A stretch of DNA of 64,000 nucleotides from Acidocella aminolytica 101 = DSM 11237 (GTDB taxonomy: Bacteria > Pseudomonadota > Alphaproteobacteria > Acetobacterales > Acetobacteraceae), in NCBI RefSeq assembly GCF_900129125.1, contig NZ_FQVJ01000014.1, forward strand, positions 21,025-85,024, given 5' to 3'. Under the pieces are notes generated by a model. That model saw only the letters and a list, made by a program, of their open reading frames with translations, searched no databases and was not told the DNA's origin. This document shows positions 1-8,590 of this stretch, in pieces. How positions within the stretch are numbered: the stretch's first letter is position 1; every line of letters begins with the position of its first letter. The translations under genes were made by a program, and so were the position numbers.

Positions 1-52
1 ATACAAAGGTACTGCCGTGACGCCCTTGAAACCATCTTCCGCTCAGCTCCTC

Positions 53-1714
53 ATGCCAGCGATACGCGCAGCCCTATACCTGCGCGTATCGACAGGAAGG
101 CAGGCAGAAAATGACCTCTCGATACCCGACCAGCGGCGCCAAACAGAGGCATATTGCCTTGCCAAAGGGTGGGTGGTCTCGGAAGCGTTTATCGAGCCTG
201 GCGCATCGGCAACAGATGATAAACGACCAGAATTTCAAAGGCTCATGGAGGCTGTCTCCGCGAAGCCAAAGAGATTTGAAGTCGTGGTCGTCCACTCGTT
301 TTCTCGGTTTTTTAGAGACCATTTTGAACTAGAGTTTAACGTCCGACGTTTGCAGAAGCTGGGCGTTCGTTTGGTCTCAATCACACAGGAATTAGATGAT
401 AGCCCTTCATCAAATATGATGCGGCAAATCTTGGCGATGTTCGACGAATATCAATCCAAAGAGAACGCCAAGCATACACTAAGGGCAATGCGGGAAAATG
501 CCCGGCAAGGATTCTGGAACGGCTCCCGCGCGCCATTTGGTTATCGCGCAGTGGAGGCGGAGAAGAGAGGGCAAAAGGTCAAGAAGCGGCTCGATATTGA
601 CCCTGTCCAGGCTGAAGCTGTGAGGTTGATTTTTGACCTATACTTAGACGGCGACGGCCAATCAGGCGGCCTTGGCCTCAAAGCCCTCGTAAACAGATTA
701 AATTCGCAAGGCATGCGGACCCAATCAGGGGCAAAGTTCTCCTGCAAATTCGTCCACGAAGTTTTGACCCGGCCGGCCTATACCGGGAATCACAGGTTTG
801 ACGTGACTGAAGCCAAGACTGGGCGCAAAAAACCTGACGAAGAGATGATTGCGGTAAAGATTCCAGCCATTATCACAGCCAGCCGCTTTGCGGCCGTGCA
901 GGATAAGTTAAGGCTTAATGCTCCCCGCGTGACAGCCCCTCGGATTGTGAATAGCCCGTGCCTGCTGACCAGCATGGCTGTCTGCGCAACATGCGGCGGC
1001 GGCATGACGCTGCGGACCGGAAAAAATGGCCGATATAGATACTACACCTGCGCCTCGCAGGCTCGCAAAGGTAAGACCGCCTGCAAGGGGCGGTCAATTC
1101 GCATGGACCTGCTCGACACACTGGTAATGCAGCACTTGGCCGAGCGTCTTCTGACAAAGGAGCGCTTAGGGGAGGTTTTGGGATCGCTGCTGGCGCAGTA
1201 CGCGGCCAATCAGAACAGCGATGCTGCGCGCGCTGAAAGCCTTCGTACCGCTGCACGGGAGGCTGAACAGAAGCTTCATCGCATGTACGCCGCCATCGAA
1301 GACGGCATTATCGAGCTCTCCGACCCAACCCTTAAAGCGCGCCTCGACGCACTTAAGGCGCGGCGCGATGAGACAAAACGGCTTTCTGAGATGGCAGACG
1401 CCCCGGCTGGGATTGCGCCGCACATTACGGAAGAGATGATCGACAATTTCGCGCGCGGTTTGCAGGGAAGGTTACTAGACGGGCCCGTTGCCATGAGAAA
1501 GGCATATGCCCAAGCGATTGTAGATCGCATCGAGGTAGACGACCGAGAAATCCGAATTTTTGGCCGTAAGGATAAGCTGCTCAGCCAACTGATGTCCGAA
1601 AAGCCAAAACTACGTTCAAAAGTTCTCAGTTTTGGACGGCAATGGCGTCCCCAAGGGGATTCGAACCCCTGTTACCGCCGTGAAAGAGACGTTTATAAGA
1701 CTGTCTCTGTCTAA
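53..1714 (+). CDS. Large serine recombinase (resolvase/integrase family)
   Basis: Site-specific DNA recombinase. The N-terminal resolvase domain carries the catalytic serine in YLRVSTGRQ near residue 13. A recombinase domain follows (GFWNGSRAPFGYR, around residue 160), then a zinc ribbon (CATCGGGM ... CKGR, residues 310-350) and a coiled-coil C-terminal region, the usual order of large serine integrases. An upstream in-frame GTG at 17 is possible, but the ATG at 53 sits just before the conserved resolvase start. The last ~24 residues are read through the 44-bp tRNA-Glu att repeat (WRPQGDSNPCYRR), and the stop lies 28 bp inside the neighbouring island. At a rejoined empty site the frame would stop inside the tRNA gene instead. 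It probably belongs to a different element extending left of the window. Confidence 0.9.
   Translation: MPAIRAALYLRVSTGRQAENDLSIPDQRRQTEAYCLAKGWVVSEAFIEPGASATDDKRPEFQRLMEAVSAKPKRFEVVVVHSFSRFFRDHFELEFNVRRLQKLGVRLVSITQELDDSPSSNMMRQILAMFDEYQSKENAKHTLRAMRENARQGFWNGSRAPFGYRAVEAEKRGQKVKKRLDIDPVQAEAVRLIFDLYLDGDGQSGGLGLKALVNRLNSQGMRTQSGAKFSCKFVHEVLTRPAYTGNHRFDVTEAKTGRKKPDEEMIAVKIPAIITASRFAAVQDKLRLNAPRVTAPRIVNSPCLLTSMAVCATCGGGMTLRTGKNGRYRYYTCASQARKGKTACKGRSIRMDLLDTLVMQHLAERLLTKERLGEVLGSLLAQYAANQNSDAARAESLRTAAREAEQKLHRMYAAIEDGIIELSDPTLKARLDALKARRDETKRLSEMADAPAGIAPHITEEMIDNFARGLQGRLLDGPVAMRKAYAQAIVDRIEVDDREIRIFGRKDKLLSQLMSEKPKLRSKVLSFGRQWRPQGDSNPCYRRERDVYKTVSV
1643..1686. repeat. Left attachment site (tRNA-Glu 3' remnant, 44-bp direct repeat)
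   Basis: These 44 bases are identical to 14910-14953. They cover the CCA end, acceptor 3' strand, T arm, variable loop and 3' side of the anticodon arm of tRNA-Glu on the minus strand. Identity stops exactly at 1642/14909 and 1687/14954. No 5' half of a tRNA follows, so this copy is not a gene. It overlaps the 3' end of the serine recombinase reading frame. Confidence 0.92.
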
Positions 1715-1828
1715 TCTAGTCAATTTATACTGTTGGTTTATATAGTATTTTATTCGTCCGTGTTTGTTCTTGTATAATGAGGTGTAACAATATATATTAG
1801 ACATATATTTGACATTTGAGGTGATTAG

Positions 1829-3121
1829 ATGGCCCGCACTGTTCGCGATGCCAGACTTGAAAGCCGGAACGCCCGAAGCACCCTGAAACCATCGGGCAAG
1901 CCTTACTATCGGTCTATCGATGAGGGATTGCACCTAGGCTATCGCAAAGGCGTCCGCGGAGGAGGCAAGTGGGTTATGCGCCGCTATTTGGGCGACCAGA
2001 ATTATGCTGTTGAGGTTATCGGCACATCTGACGACAACCTGGACGCGGATGGCGAAGAAGTCCTCACCTTCTCCCAGGCCCAAAATAAAGCACGGGGATT
2101 GTTTATCCAAGCGCGTCGCCGCGCTGCTGGACTGCCTGAAGACGCAGGCCCTTATACAGTCCAAAAGGCCGTTGAAGAATATCTGGTCTGGTTGGAACAA
2201 AGCCGGAAGTCGGCCAAGGATTCTCGGTCACGCGCCGAAGCGCTAATTTATCCAATCTTGGGAAGCGTGGAGTGCGCGAAGTTGACGAATGTGCAGATCC
2301 GCAACTGGCGAGATGGCGTGGCCAAGGCTCCCCCCCGCCTGCGTACCCAAAAAGGGAAAGAGCAGAAATTCAAGGAGGTTGATCTTGATGACCCTGAAGA
2401 AATCCGGCGCCGCCAAGCATCTACTAACCGCGTCCTGACAATCCTGAAGGCGGCTCTCAATCATGCGTGGAGGGAACACAAAATTGCTTCCGATGACGCT
2501 TGGCGCCGGGTTCAGCCGTTTAAAGAGGCTGACGCGGCTCGCGTGCGTTATCTGACGCTTGCCGAGGCTAAGAGACTGATAAATGCCGCACAAGGTAGCT
2601 TCCGCCCGCTGGTTCAGCTGGCGTTGCTCACAGGTTGCCGCTTTGGGGAGTTGGCTGCACTGAGGGTTGCGGACTTTAACCCTGACTCCGGAACACTGCA
2701 CATTCGGACCAGCAAAAGCGGCAAAGGGCGGCACGTTGTACTGACCGAAGAAGGGGTAGCGCTGTCTAAAGCGCTAACCCTGGGCAAAGCCTCTACTGAC
2801 CTGCTCCTTACCCGTGACGGCGGGGAGCCTTGGAAGAAATCAACACAGACGCGCCCGATGGATGAAGCGTGCAAGGCCGCGAAGATCGCACCGGCTATCG
2901 GCTTTCACATACTCAGGCACACCTATGCTAGCCTAAGCATCATGAACGGCGCCCCCCTATTGGTGGTGGCCCGCAACCTCGGACACGCTGACACGCGGAT
3001 GGTTGAGAAGCATTATGGTCACTTGAGTGCAACCTACATGGCCGAGGCAGTGCGGGCTGCGGCGCCACGGTTTGGGATGGAGCGAGGCAATAACATCACA
3101 CGAATTGAGGACGTGGCATGA
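1829..3121 (+). CDS. int: Tyrosine recombinase / phage-type integrase
   Basis: Integrase expected to insert and excise the island at the tRNA-Glu 3' end. The 430-residue protein has an N-terminal arm-binding part, a SAM-like core-binding region (about residues 108-215) and a C-terminal catalytic domain. The catalytic residues are visible: Arg271 in TGCRFGEL, His360 and Arg363 in HILRH, His386 in LGH and Tyr396 in KHYGHL. The ATG is preceded by a good ribosome site (GAGGTGA, 1818-1824). The gene starts 143 bp inside the left att repeat and faces inward. It lies next to the remnant att copy, not next to the intact tRNA, which is less usual. Its stop overlaps the next gene start (ATGA). Confidence 0.95.
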   Translation: MARTVRDARLESRNARSTLKPSGKPYYRSIDEGLHLGYRKGVRGGGKWVMRRYLGDQNYAVEVIGTSDDNLDADGEEVLTFSQAQNKARGLFIQARRRAAGLPEDAGPYTVQKAVEEYLVWLEQSRKSAKDSRSRAEALIYPILGSVECAKLTNVQIRNWRDGVAKAPPRLRTQKGKEQKFKEVDLDDPEEIRRRQASTNRVLTILKAALNHAWREHKIASDDAWRRVQPFKEADAARVRYLTLAEAKRLINAAQGSFRPLVQLALLTGCRFGELAALRVADFNPDSGTLHIRTSKSGKGRHVVLTEEGVALSKALTLGKASTDLLLTRDGGEPWKKSTQTRPMDEACKAAKIAPAIGFHILRHTYASLSIMNGAPLLVVARNLGHADTRMVEKHYGHLSATYMAEAVRAAAPRFGMERGNNITRIEDVA

Positions 3122-3810
3122 GCCGGGCAAGCGGTACGATGGTAGATGATAAGATTAGTTGTGAAGAGTTTACGGCTGAAATAATCCACACGATCTTGGA
3201 ATCGGGAGTAATGAAGTCAGGGAATATCCCGAAGCAAGGCGATCCGGCATGTGAAGCGCTTGCAGGACTATGCAATCACTACCGTAAGGAGGTATTGTTT
3301 ACGAACGAACCTTGGCAAGCTAAGAAGCAGAAAAAAAATAAGATTACAAAATCAATACAATCACTTCTCGCATTACTGCCTGAATATCGTGAAAGTTATA
3401 AGAGCAGGGTGTCGGAGGCTGAGTTGTGGGTGCGAGAAAGTACAGACGACGCAACCCGTGAGATTCTGAAGAATCTTTTCAAGAGAGCAGATATTGAGAG
3501 GCAAGTATTTGAGAGCCTGTTGAGTTCTTTATCCCAGGCAATCGATATGGATATTCCCAGGCTGGAGGATGAACGAATAGCTAATGGAGATGGGAAGCGG
3601 ACAAATTGGGACGAACCTCTATACCTCGTGTTCAAGGGCCGCGTTCCCTCCGCATCAGACCGGGATGCGTTCCGCTTCATAGCTGCTGTCAATAATAGAA
3701 TTCGTGGGATTTGTGCTCCAATCGAAGAAAGCAAGATAGAATCTATACGCCAAAACCTAATGACACGGGGAACGCTTAGGCTTGAATTCCGGCCGTCCGG
3801 TGACTTTTAG
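3118..3810 (+). CDS. Hypothetical protein, translationally coupled to the integrase
   Basis: A 230-residue protein of unrecognised family. It overlaps the integrase stop by four bases, so it is probably co-translated with it. It is charged and mostly helical in appearance, without signal peptide, membrane segment, cysteine cluster or recognised catalytic motif. The middle (about 100-150) is leucine- and glutamate-rich and could form a coiled coil. Codon use is distinctly AT-richer than the chromosomal genes of the window, consistent with transfer. A second in-frame ATG (residue 8, GTMVDDK) is an alternative start. A role tied to integration or excision is only an inference from position. Confidence 0.7.
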   Translation: MSRASGTMVDDKISCEEFTAEIIHTILESGVMKSGNIPKQGDPACEALAGLCNHYRKEVLFTNEPWQAKKQKKNKITKSIQSLLALLPEYRESYKSRVSEAELWVRESTDDATREILKNLFKRADIERQVFESLLSSLSQAIDMDIPRLEDERIANGDGKRTNWDEPLYLVFKGRVPSASDRDAFRFIAAVNNRIRGICAPIEESKIESIRQNLMTRGTLRLEFRPSGDF

Positions 3811-3937
3811 GGTATGTAGATAACACAATCATCTGTTTCTACTATGTAGAAACGCCACTCAGCCAAATTTACAAATTCAATTCAGAATCTCATTCGGCAA
3901 TATAACCTCCATAGACAAACGCAAACAAAGGTGATCT

Positions 3938-4132
3938 ATGCGAGACGTTGTATTTACCGTTGATGAGTTCTGCAAAAACAACAAGATTTGCCGAGCTACT
4001 TATTATAATCTCAAAAATCGTGGCATGGGACCGGCTGAGCTTAGGCTTGGCCGCGCCGTGCGTATTACTCAAGACGCGGAAGCCGCTTGGCATCGCAAGA
4101 TGCAGGCAACGGTCGAGGAAGTGCGCACTTAA
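3938..4132 (+). CDS. Small helix-turn-helix protein, AlpA/excisionase-like
   Basis: A 64-residue protein that fits the AlpA/MerR-like winged-helix fold seen in excisionases and island activators: an N-terminal FTVDEFCKNNKICRATYYNL segment, then a basic stretch (ELRLGRAVRIT) that looks like the recognition wing. In satellites and P4-like islands AlpA-type proteins activate the integrase or act as excisionase; the same role here is inferred from family and from position between the integrase block and the replication block. The ATG has a strong ribosome site (AAAGGTGA) six bases upstream. A hairpin follows immediately after the stop. Confidence 0.8.
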   Translation: MRDVVFTVDEFCKNNKICRATYYNLKNRGMGPAELRLGRAVRITQDAEAAWHRKMQATVEEVRT

Positions 4133-4137
4133 AAGGA

Positions 4138-4165
4138 GCAGCCGCCCAGTTTCCCGAGCGGCTGC
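4138..4165 (+). terminator. Hairpin after the AlpA-like gene, possible terminator
   Basis: Perfect 8-bp inverted repeat (GCAGCCGC at 4138-4145, GCGGCTGC at 4158-4165) with a 12-base loop, six bases after the stop of the AlpA-like gene. No T run follows, so it may be a Rho-assisted terminator, an mRNA 3' stabiliser or a protein-binding palindrome. Confidence 0.4.
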
Positions 4166-4251
4166 GAGTAACGGCAAAACACTACCAACACTGACAAAAG
4201 GTAGATTGCCCGCTCAATGCCGCATTTCAAGAATTTCTGAAAGAAAATTGA

Positions 4252-5442
4252 ATGCAGCAAACGCTTCCGAAGAATACAGACCTTGTCCTAAAGTACCGCC
4301 CCTTGGCTGCCAAATTAGCTCGGAAATCCTATGTCGATTATGAAGATCTCGCTTACTTTGATCTTCTAGACCTTCAACAGGTAGCTTTGATTGGGTCATT
4401 CAAAGCTGCCAATAAATATGATCCAAAAAAAGCTAGCTTTGGAACCTATTCTCGATTTTGGATTAAGGCTGAGCTTGAACAGTTTGTAAGAGAAAATATT
4501 TCAACTGTTAAAACCCCCAAAGGGGTGAAAGGGGTTGCCGACGAAGGATTGAATCAACCATCCCTTCAAAAAGATGGGGAGAGTGCGGAAAACGCCCTGC
4601 AAGATACACTCATCTCTGATCCAGAGGATGATCCTAAGTCTGTCGTCTTGTGTGGCATGGAGCGTGCTCAGCTTTCCTTTGAACAGGATGCAATCGCCCG
4701 CTGGATGCTTCGGGAAGCTGAGAAAGCTCTCAAACCAAGAGAAGCCGAAGTTTACCGCTACCGTCGTATCAAGGGCGAGACACTGAACGCTATCTCCTCG
4801 CGGCTTGAAGTCAGCTTGGAGCGCGTCCGGCAGATTGAGGTGAAGGCACAAGAAAAAATCGATGCAGCTTTGAAGGCACTCAATCAAGCGTTGGAGGATG
4901 GCTCACTCATTATCCCTTGGGGGGAAATCAATAAGCAGTTCAACAACGCCTATCGGACATGCGGTAACGCCCGCAAAAAGCTTACTCCCCAAAATGGTTG
5001 GCGCCCAGTACTTACGGATATCCATAAGGAAATCTTGAAGACGCGCTGGCTTTTGGAACCATACAAGCCTGGACACAGCGCTGCATTGCCCGGCCAATCC
5101 CGAAAGACCCACAACCGGGAAAGCTTAGAAAGCCTTGCTCAGCGGCTTCCGTTGCCTTCCAGCCGCTTCACAGATCCGGTTGACCATGTCCGGCAGCTTG
5201 AAATTGAAGCACTGCGCTATGTCGCGGGTGGCTGGGGTGCGCCTGCATATGACCCAGCTGACAATGCCACCCGGCGCGCAGGTTGGGGTTGTGCTGGGCG
5301 TGGCTTGTCATCAACCGTTGCCGATGAAGGCGCTTTGGAGGCTCGCAGGATGGCCACCCGAGCTGCTGAGGCGAAGAAAGCCGCTGAGCGTTTGGCAGCA
5401 CGGCAGCGCGCCCGCGCGGCTAGGCTGACGTGGGCAACATGA
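4252..5442 (+). CDS. Island-encoded RpoH-like sigma factor with long C-terminal tail
   Basis: Sigma-70 family protein, 396 residues. Region 2 (about residues 15-85) contains LQQVALIGSFKAANKYDP, then FGTYSRFWIKAELEQFVREN, matching the core-binding and -10 recognition helices of group 3 (RpoH-like) sigma factors. Region 4 (155-205) contains LKPREAEVYRYRRI and SLERVRQIEVKAQEKI, the -35 helix-turn-helix. Region 1.1 is absent and the linker is short. Residues 206-396 form a tail with no recognised domain, ending in an Ala/Arg-rich helix. A strong terminator follows, so it is insulated from the primase gene. It presumably directs host RNA polymerase to island or helper promoters. A sigma factor is unusual cargo for an element this size. 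Confidence 0.85.
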   Translation: MQQTLPKNTDLVLKYRPLAAKLARKSYVDYEDLAYFDLLDLQQVALIGSFKAANKYDPKKASFGTYSRFWIKAELEQFVRENISTVKTPKGVKGVADEGLNQPSLQKDGESAENALQDTLISDPEDDPKSVVLCGMERAQLSFEQDAIARWMLREAEKALKPREAEVYRYRRIKGETLNAISSRLEVSLERVRQIEVKAQEKIDAALKALNQALEDGSLIIPWGEINKQFNNAYRTCGNARKKLTPQNGWRPVLTDIHKEILKTRWLLEPYKPGHSAALPGQSRKTHNRESLESLAQRLPLPSSRFTDPVDHVRQLEIEALRYVAGGWGAPAYDPADNATRRAGWGCAGRGLSSTVADEGALEARRMATRAAEAKKAAERLAARQRARAARLTWAT

Positions 5443-5474
5443 TCCTTTCACTCCCTTCACTCTATCCACTCTTA

Positions 5475-5513
5475 AAAGGCTTGGTTGCTGAACGCTCCAA
5501 GCCTTTCGTTTTT
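5475..5513 (+). terminator. Rho-independent terminator after the sigma factor gene
   Basis: Perfect 10-bp stem (AAAGGCTTGG at 5475-5484, CCAAGCCTTT at 5497-5506), 12-base loop, followed by CG and five T residues. It lies 32 bp after the sigma stop and just before the primase gene. Confidence 0.85.
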
Positions 5514-5524
5514 AAGGAACACTA

Positions 5525-7627
5525 ATGCAACTCGACCAGAACGGTCTGACTCCCTCCAAACCTGAAAACGTATCTCATCCAGACCTGATGCCAGCATTTA
5601 ATATTGACTTCCTCGCCTCATCCTCTCGCTGGGTGGCGTGGCGCAACCAAGAGCGCAACGGTAAAATCACGAAAGTGCCTTATGCTGCGGTTAATCGTAT
5701 GGCCAAGGCGAATGATCCGGCAACATGGCTTCTCCACGACCAGGCGGAATCTTTGGCTGCTCAGATTGTCGGTCCATTGGGTGGCGGCATTGGCATTCAG
5801 CTTGGGGAGCATGAGGGCATTGCCCTGGGTGGCATTGATCTTGATAGTTGCCGGGATGAAGGCGGCATCATTGCCGAATGGGCGCAGGACATTATCGAGC
5901 GCTTTGCCTCATACACAGAAGTCAGCCCGTCCGGCACGGGGGTGAAAATCTTTTTCCGCTATGACGGTGCGGATCTTCCGCAGATTCAGCACGTCATGGG
6001 CAGTGCATCGGGGAAGGCATGGAAGCGCCCCGGCAAAGAGCATCCGCCAGCCATCGAACTGCATCTCTGCACCCGCTACTTTGCGGTGACGGGCGATAAG
6101 CTGCCAGACGTACCGACGGAACTGGTGCATATTGAGCGTGAGGCAATCGAAAGCCTGATTCTCAACACCGGTCCCGCGTTCTGCCGCGACAAGAAGCCCT
6201 GTAAGACGGACGGCAACGCACGGCAAAAAATTATCCTTCCTGGGCATCGGGGCAGCAGCGATAAGAGCCGCAGCGCGATTGCTTTCAGCATTGGCGTCAG
6301 GATCAAACGGACCGGTGGCAGCCGCGAAGATCTTAAAGAGGCTTTGCGGACCCACAGCACGGATACGGCGAACTGGCTTTATGAAAAGGGCTTGCCGGAT
6401 GGTGAGCGGGAATTGTCCCGCATCTGGGAACGCGCCGGGCTGATGCCGGATGGCCAAGAAATGCCGTCATGGTTTCCGCAGCTTCAGAAGAACGAAAAAT
6501 CGGAGCCGCTGGGCAATCTTGCAAATGCCATGATTGCGTTACGCCATGATGAGCAGCTTCAAGACACGCTTGGGTATGACGAGATGCAGCGCACGGTCTT
6601 TCTGATGCGGCCTGAGCGGCGCCCGGTGACGGACGTGGATGTAAGCGGCGTACAGGAATATCTCCAACTGAAGGGGCTGCGTAGCATCTCAAAAGACACC
6701 ATGCACCAAGCGATTGACGCCTATGCACATGAACTGAAGTTTCACCCGGTTCAGGATTATCTCAACAGCTTAAAGTGGGATGGCGAACCACGCTTGGCGG
6801 GATGGCTTAACGCCTATCTCGGGGTTGAGCAGAACGCCTACGCCAGCGGGATTGGCACAATGTTTATGATCTCGATGGTTGCCCGCGTGTTTCAGCCGGG
6901 CTGCAAGTGCGATTACATGCTGGTGCTGGAAGGCGCCCAGGGCGCGCGAAAATCCACGGCTTGCGCTATTCTGGGCGGCACTTGGTTCTCCGATAATCTC
7001 CCAGACGTGCGGAACGGGGGGAAAGATGTAGCGATGCATCTTAACGGCAAATGGCTAATCGAGGTGGCGGAAATGTCAGCCCTTGATAAAGCTGAAGCCG
7101 CAGCCCTCAAGGCATTCATCACGCGCCCAGTAGAACGCTACCGCCCTACCTATGGGCGCAAGGAAGTAATCGAGCAGCGCCAATGCGTGTTCATTGGTAC
7201 AACCAATAAGACCGCATATCTCCGCGATGAGACGGGTGGGCGGCGCTTCTGGCCGGTTAAGGTTGGCATCATCGATACGGATGCACTCACCCGCGACCGC
7301 GACCAATTGTTTGCCGAAGCAGCGGCACGTTACCAGCGTGGTGAAAAATGGTGGCCGGATGGATCATTTGAGACTGAGCATATCAAACCGCAGCAGGAAG
7401 CGCGCTATGAAGCCGACGCCTGGGAGCATGAAATTGCCCGCTATCTGGTGACGCAAAGCAAGGTGACTGTTGGACAAGTAGCAAAAGAAGCGCTGCACAT
7501 CGAAACGCCAAAACTAGGCACTTCAGAACAGCGCCGGATCGCCGCAGCTTTGGAACGCTTGGGTTGGAAACGCGGGAACAGGACAGAAGCAGGGCGCTGG
7601 TGGATTCCTGGCGAAAGTGCGTCATGA
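5525..7627 (+). CDS. VapE-family replication protein (primase-like N-terminus, SF3-type helicase/ATPase)
   Basis: Probable initiator/primase-helicase of the island, 700 residues. The N-terminal third looks like an archaeo-eukaryotic primase-like domain: RWVAWRNQERNGKITKVPY, the acidic GGIDLDSC near residue 105 and SPSGTGVKIFFR near 137. The C-terminal half is a virulence-associated-E ATPase: LEGAQGARKST (Walker A, about 467-477), an acidic Walker B-like IEVAEMSAL and FIGTTNKTAYLRDETGGRRFW with a sensor Asn and arginine finger. The Walker A has Arg-Lys in place of the canonical Gly-Lys. Iteron-like repeats begin in its last codons, as in satellites whose Rep acts on repeats just downstream of its own gene. 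Expected to be cytoplasmic and to act after excision. Confidence 0.88.
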   Translation: MQLDQNGLTPSKPENVSHPDLMPAFNIDFLASSSRWVAWRNQERNGKITKVPYAAVNRMAKANDPATWLLHDQAESLAAQIVGPLGGGIGIQLGEHEGIALGGIDLDSCRDEGGIIAEWAQDIIERFASYTEVSPSGTGVKIFFRYDGADLPQIQHVMGSASGKAWKRPGKEHPPAIELHLCTRYFAVTGDKLPDVPTELVHIEREAIESLILNTGPAFCRDKKPCKTDGNARQKIILPGHRGSSDKSRSAIAFSIGVRIKRTGGSREDLKEALRTHSTDTANWLYEKGLPDGERELSRIWERAGLMPDGQEMPSWFPQLQKNEKSEPLGNLANAMIALRHDEQLQDTLGYDEMQRTVFLMRPERRPVTDVDVSGVQEYLQLKGLRSISKDTMHQAIDAYAHELKFHPVQDYLNSLKWDGEPRLAGWLNAYLGVEQNAYASGIGTMFMISMVARVFQPGCKCDYMLVLEGAQGARKSTACAILGGTWFSDNLPDVRNGGKDVAMHLNGKWLIEVAEMSALDKAEAAALKAFITRPVERYRPTYGRKEVIEQRQCVFIGTTNKTAYLRDETGGRRFWPVKVGIIDTDALTRDRDQLFAEAAARYQRGEKWWPDGSFETEHIKPQQEARYEADAWEHEIARYLVTQSKVTVGQVAKEALHIETPKLGTSEQRRIAAALERLGWKRGNRTEAGRWWIPGESAS

Positions 7628-7812
7628 AAGTGCGTCATGCCGTTTTTAATCCTCGATAAACTGAGATGGAAAACGACAAACATAAATGCACTGATGCCCC
7701 TCAACCATGACGCACCATGACGCAAAATCCCCTATGTAGCGGTTTGGCGAATAGGGGATATTGTTCAGGAGTATATATAAGGGGATGTGTCAGATGCGTC
7801 ATGTGCGTCATG
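7614..7812. other. Candidate replication origin: six TGCGTCATG iterons around a palindrome
   Basis: The 9-mer TGCGTCATG occurs six times in 195 bp, in three pairs: direct at 7618 and 7631 (within a 13-bp tandem repeat), inverted at 7706 and 7716 (within a 10-bp tandem repeat), direct again at 7795 and 7804. Between the second and third pairs lies a 9-bp inverted repeat (ATCCCCTAT at 7727-7735, ATAGGGGAT at 7751-7759), then an AT-rich stretch (TATATATAA). Paired iterons flanking a palindrome and an AT-rich segment right after a primase/Rep gene match satellite origin architecture. An operator array for a regulator is the alternative. Confidence 0.65.
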
Positions 7813-8239
7813 ATTCAGCCGAGAACTCCACGAGCGCATGTCTAGCTAAGGGTTTTGAGAGAGGCTGATGAACGCTCAAAAACCTCCGAGTTTTTAGATA
7901 ATAAATACATCCAACCTTTGATATGGAGAAAATCATTTTAAAGCAGCCTGAATAGCGAAACGTGATAGCAAAGAATTTCCGCGTCAGTTACATAAATTCC
8001 AAATTTTTAGACTGGTATATTTTCACAGAGTTATGGATTTTCTGGATTGTTCGCGCACTTCAGTTTGGAAACCTTTCCCCTTATTGTTTTGAGTGGAAAA
8101 ACGATGAAACCGCCCATACAAGGCGGAAACAAACAACAATAGAAGACATTAGAGTGTTGTTATTTAATGCTTCTATTGAATTTAAGTCCCGTTCTATCCA
8201 ATATATGACCTATAACTACTGCTGAGATACCCCCAAAAC
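7813..8239. other. AT-rich stretch without a convincing gene
   Basis: About 430 bp between the iteron cluster and the packaging module. An 87-codon reading frame (7962-8225) is open here but has no plausible ribosome site, a composition like random AT-rich DNA and no recognisable motif. The stretch could be the DNA-unwinding part of the origin or carry the promoter of the packaging genes; no clear -35/-10 pair was identified. Confidence 0.5.
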
Positions 8240-8590
8240 ATGCCCAAGATAGGCCCCCATTCATCTGCTGTTGCCCTGGCAAAGCTGGATGGAAGGACAA
8301 AGGAAGCACGGCGTCTGAAAGAGATACGAACGGAACTCTGCGAGCATCTCGGAGGCACCCCATCCTCTACCCAGACCATCCTGATTGACCGCGTGGCCAT
8401 CCTTCTCCTTCGCCTGGAGATCATGGACGCAAAGGCCCTGGACGGCACGCCGATGACTGACCATGACCAGCGCGCCTATTTGGCCTGGGCTAACGCTCTG
8501 AGCCGGATGCTGCGGCATCTAGGACTGAAGGGCCAAGCAGGGAAGCCACCAACCCTGGCGGACGTCTTGAAGGCCACAAAAGGCACATAG
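8240..8590 (+). CDS. Hypothetical phage-type protein at the head of the packaging module (terminase small subunit candidate)
   Basis: A 116-residue mostly helical protein. The central part (HLGGTPSSTQTILIDR, then MTDHDQRAYLAWANALSR and LRHLGLKG) resembles small proteins located upstream of large-terminase genes in alphaproteobacterial prophages. A terminase small subunit would bind DNA at the packaging site and recruit the large subunit; that role is inferred from position, not from a diagnostic motif. First gene of a tightly packed run reaching the terminase at 11501. Confidence 0.65.
   Translation: MPKIGPHSSAVALAKLDGRTKEARRLKEIRTELCEHLGGTPSSTQTILIDRVAILLLRLEIMDAKALDGTPMTDHDQRAYLAWANALSRMLRHLGLKGQAGKPPTLADVLKATKGT

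Noticed and set aside
1643..1714. Second tRNA-Glu
   Set aside because: Only the 3' 44 bases match; no D arm or acceptor 5' strand follows, so it is an att remnant.
7962..8225. 87-codon plus-strand reading frame in the AT-rich gap
   Set aside because: No ribosome site, no recognisable motif and a composition expected of AT-rich noncoding DNA; treated as intergenic.
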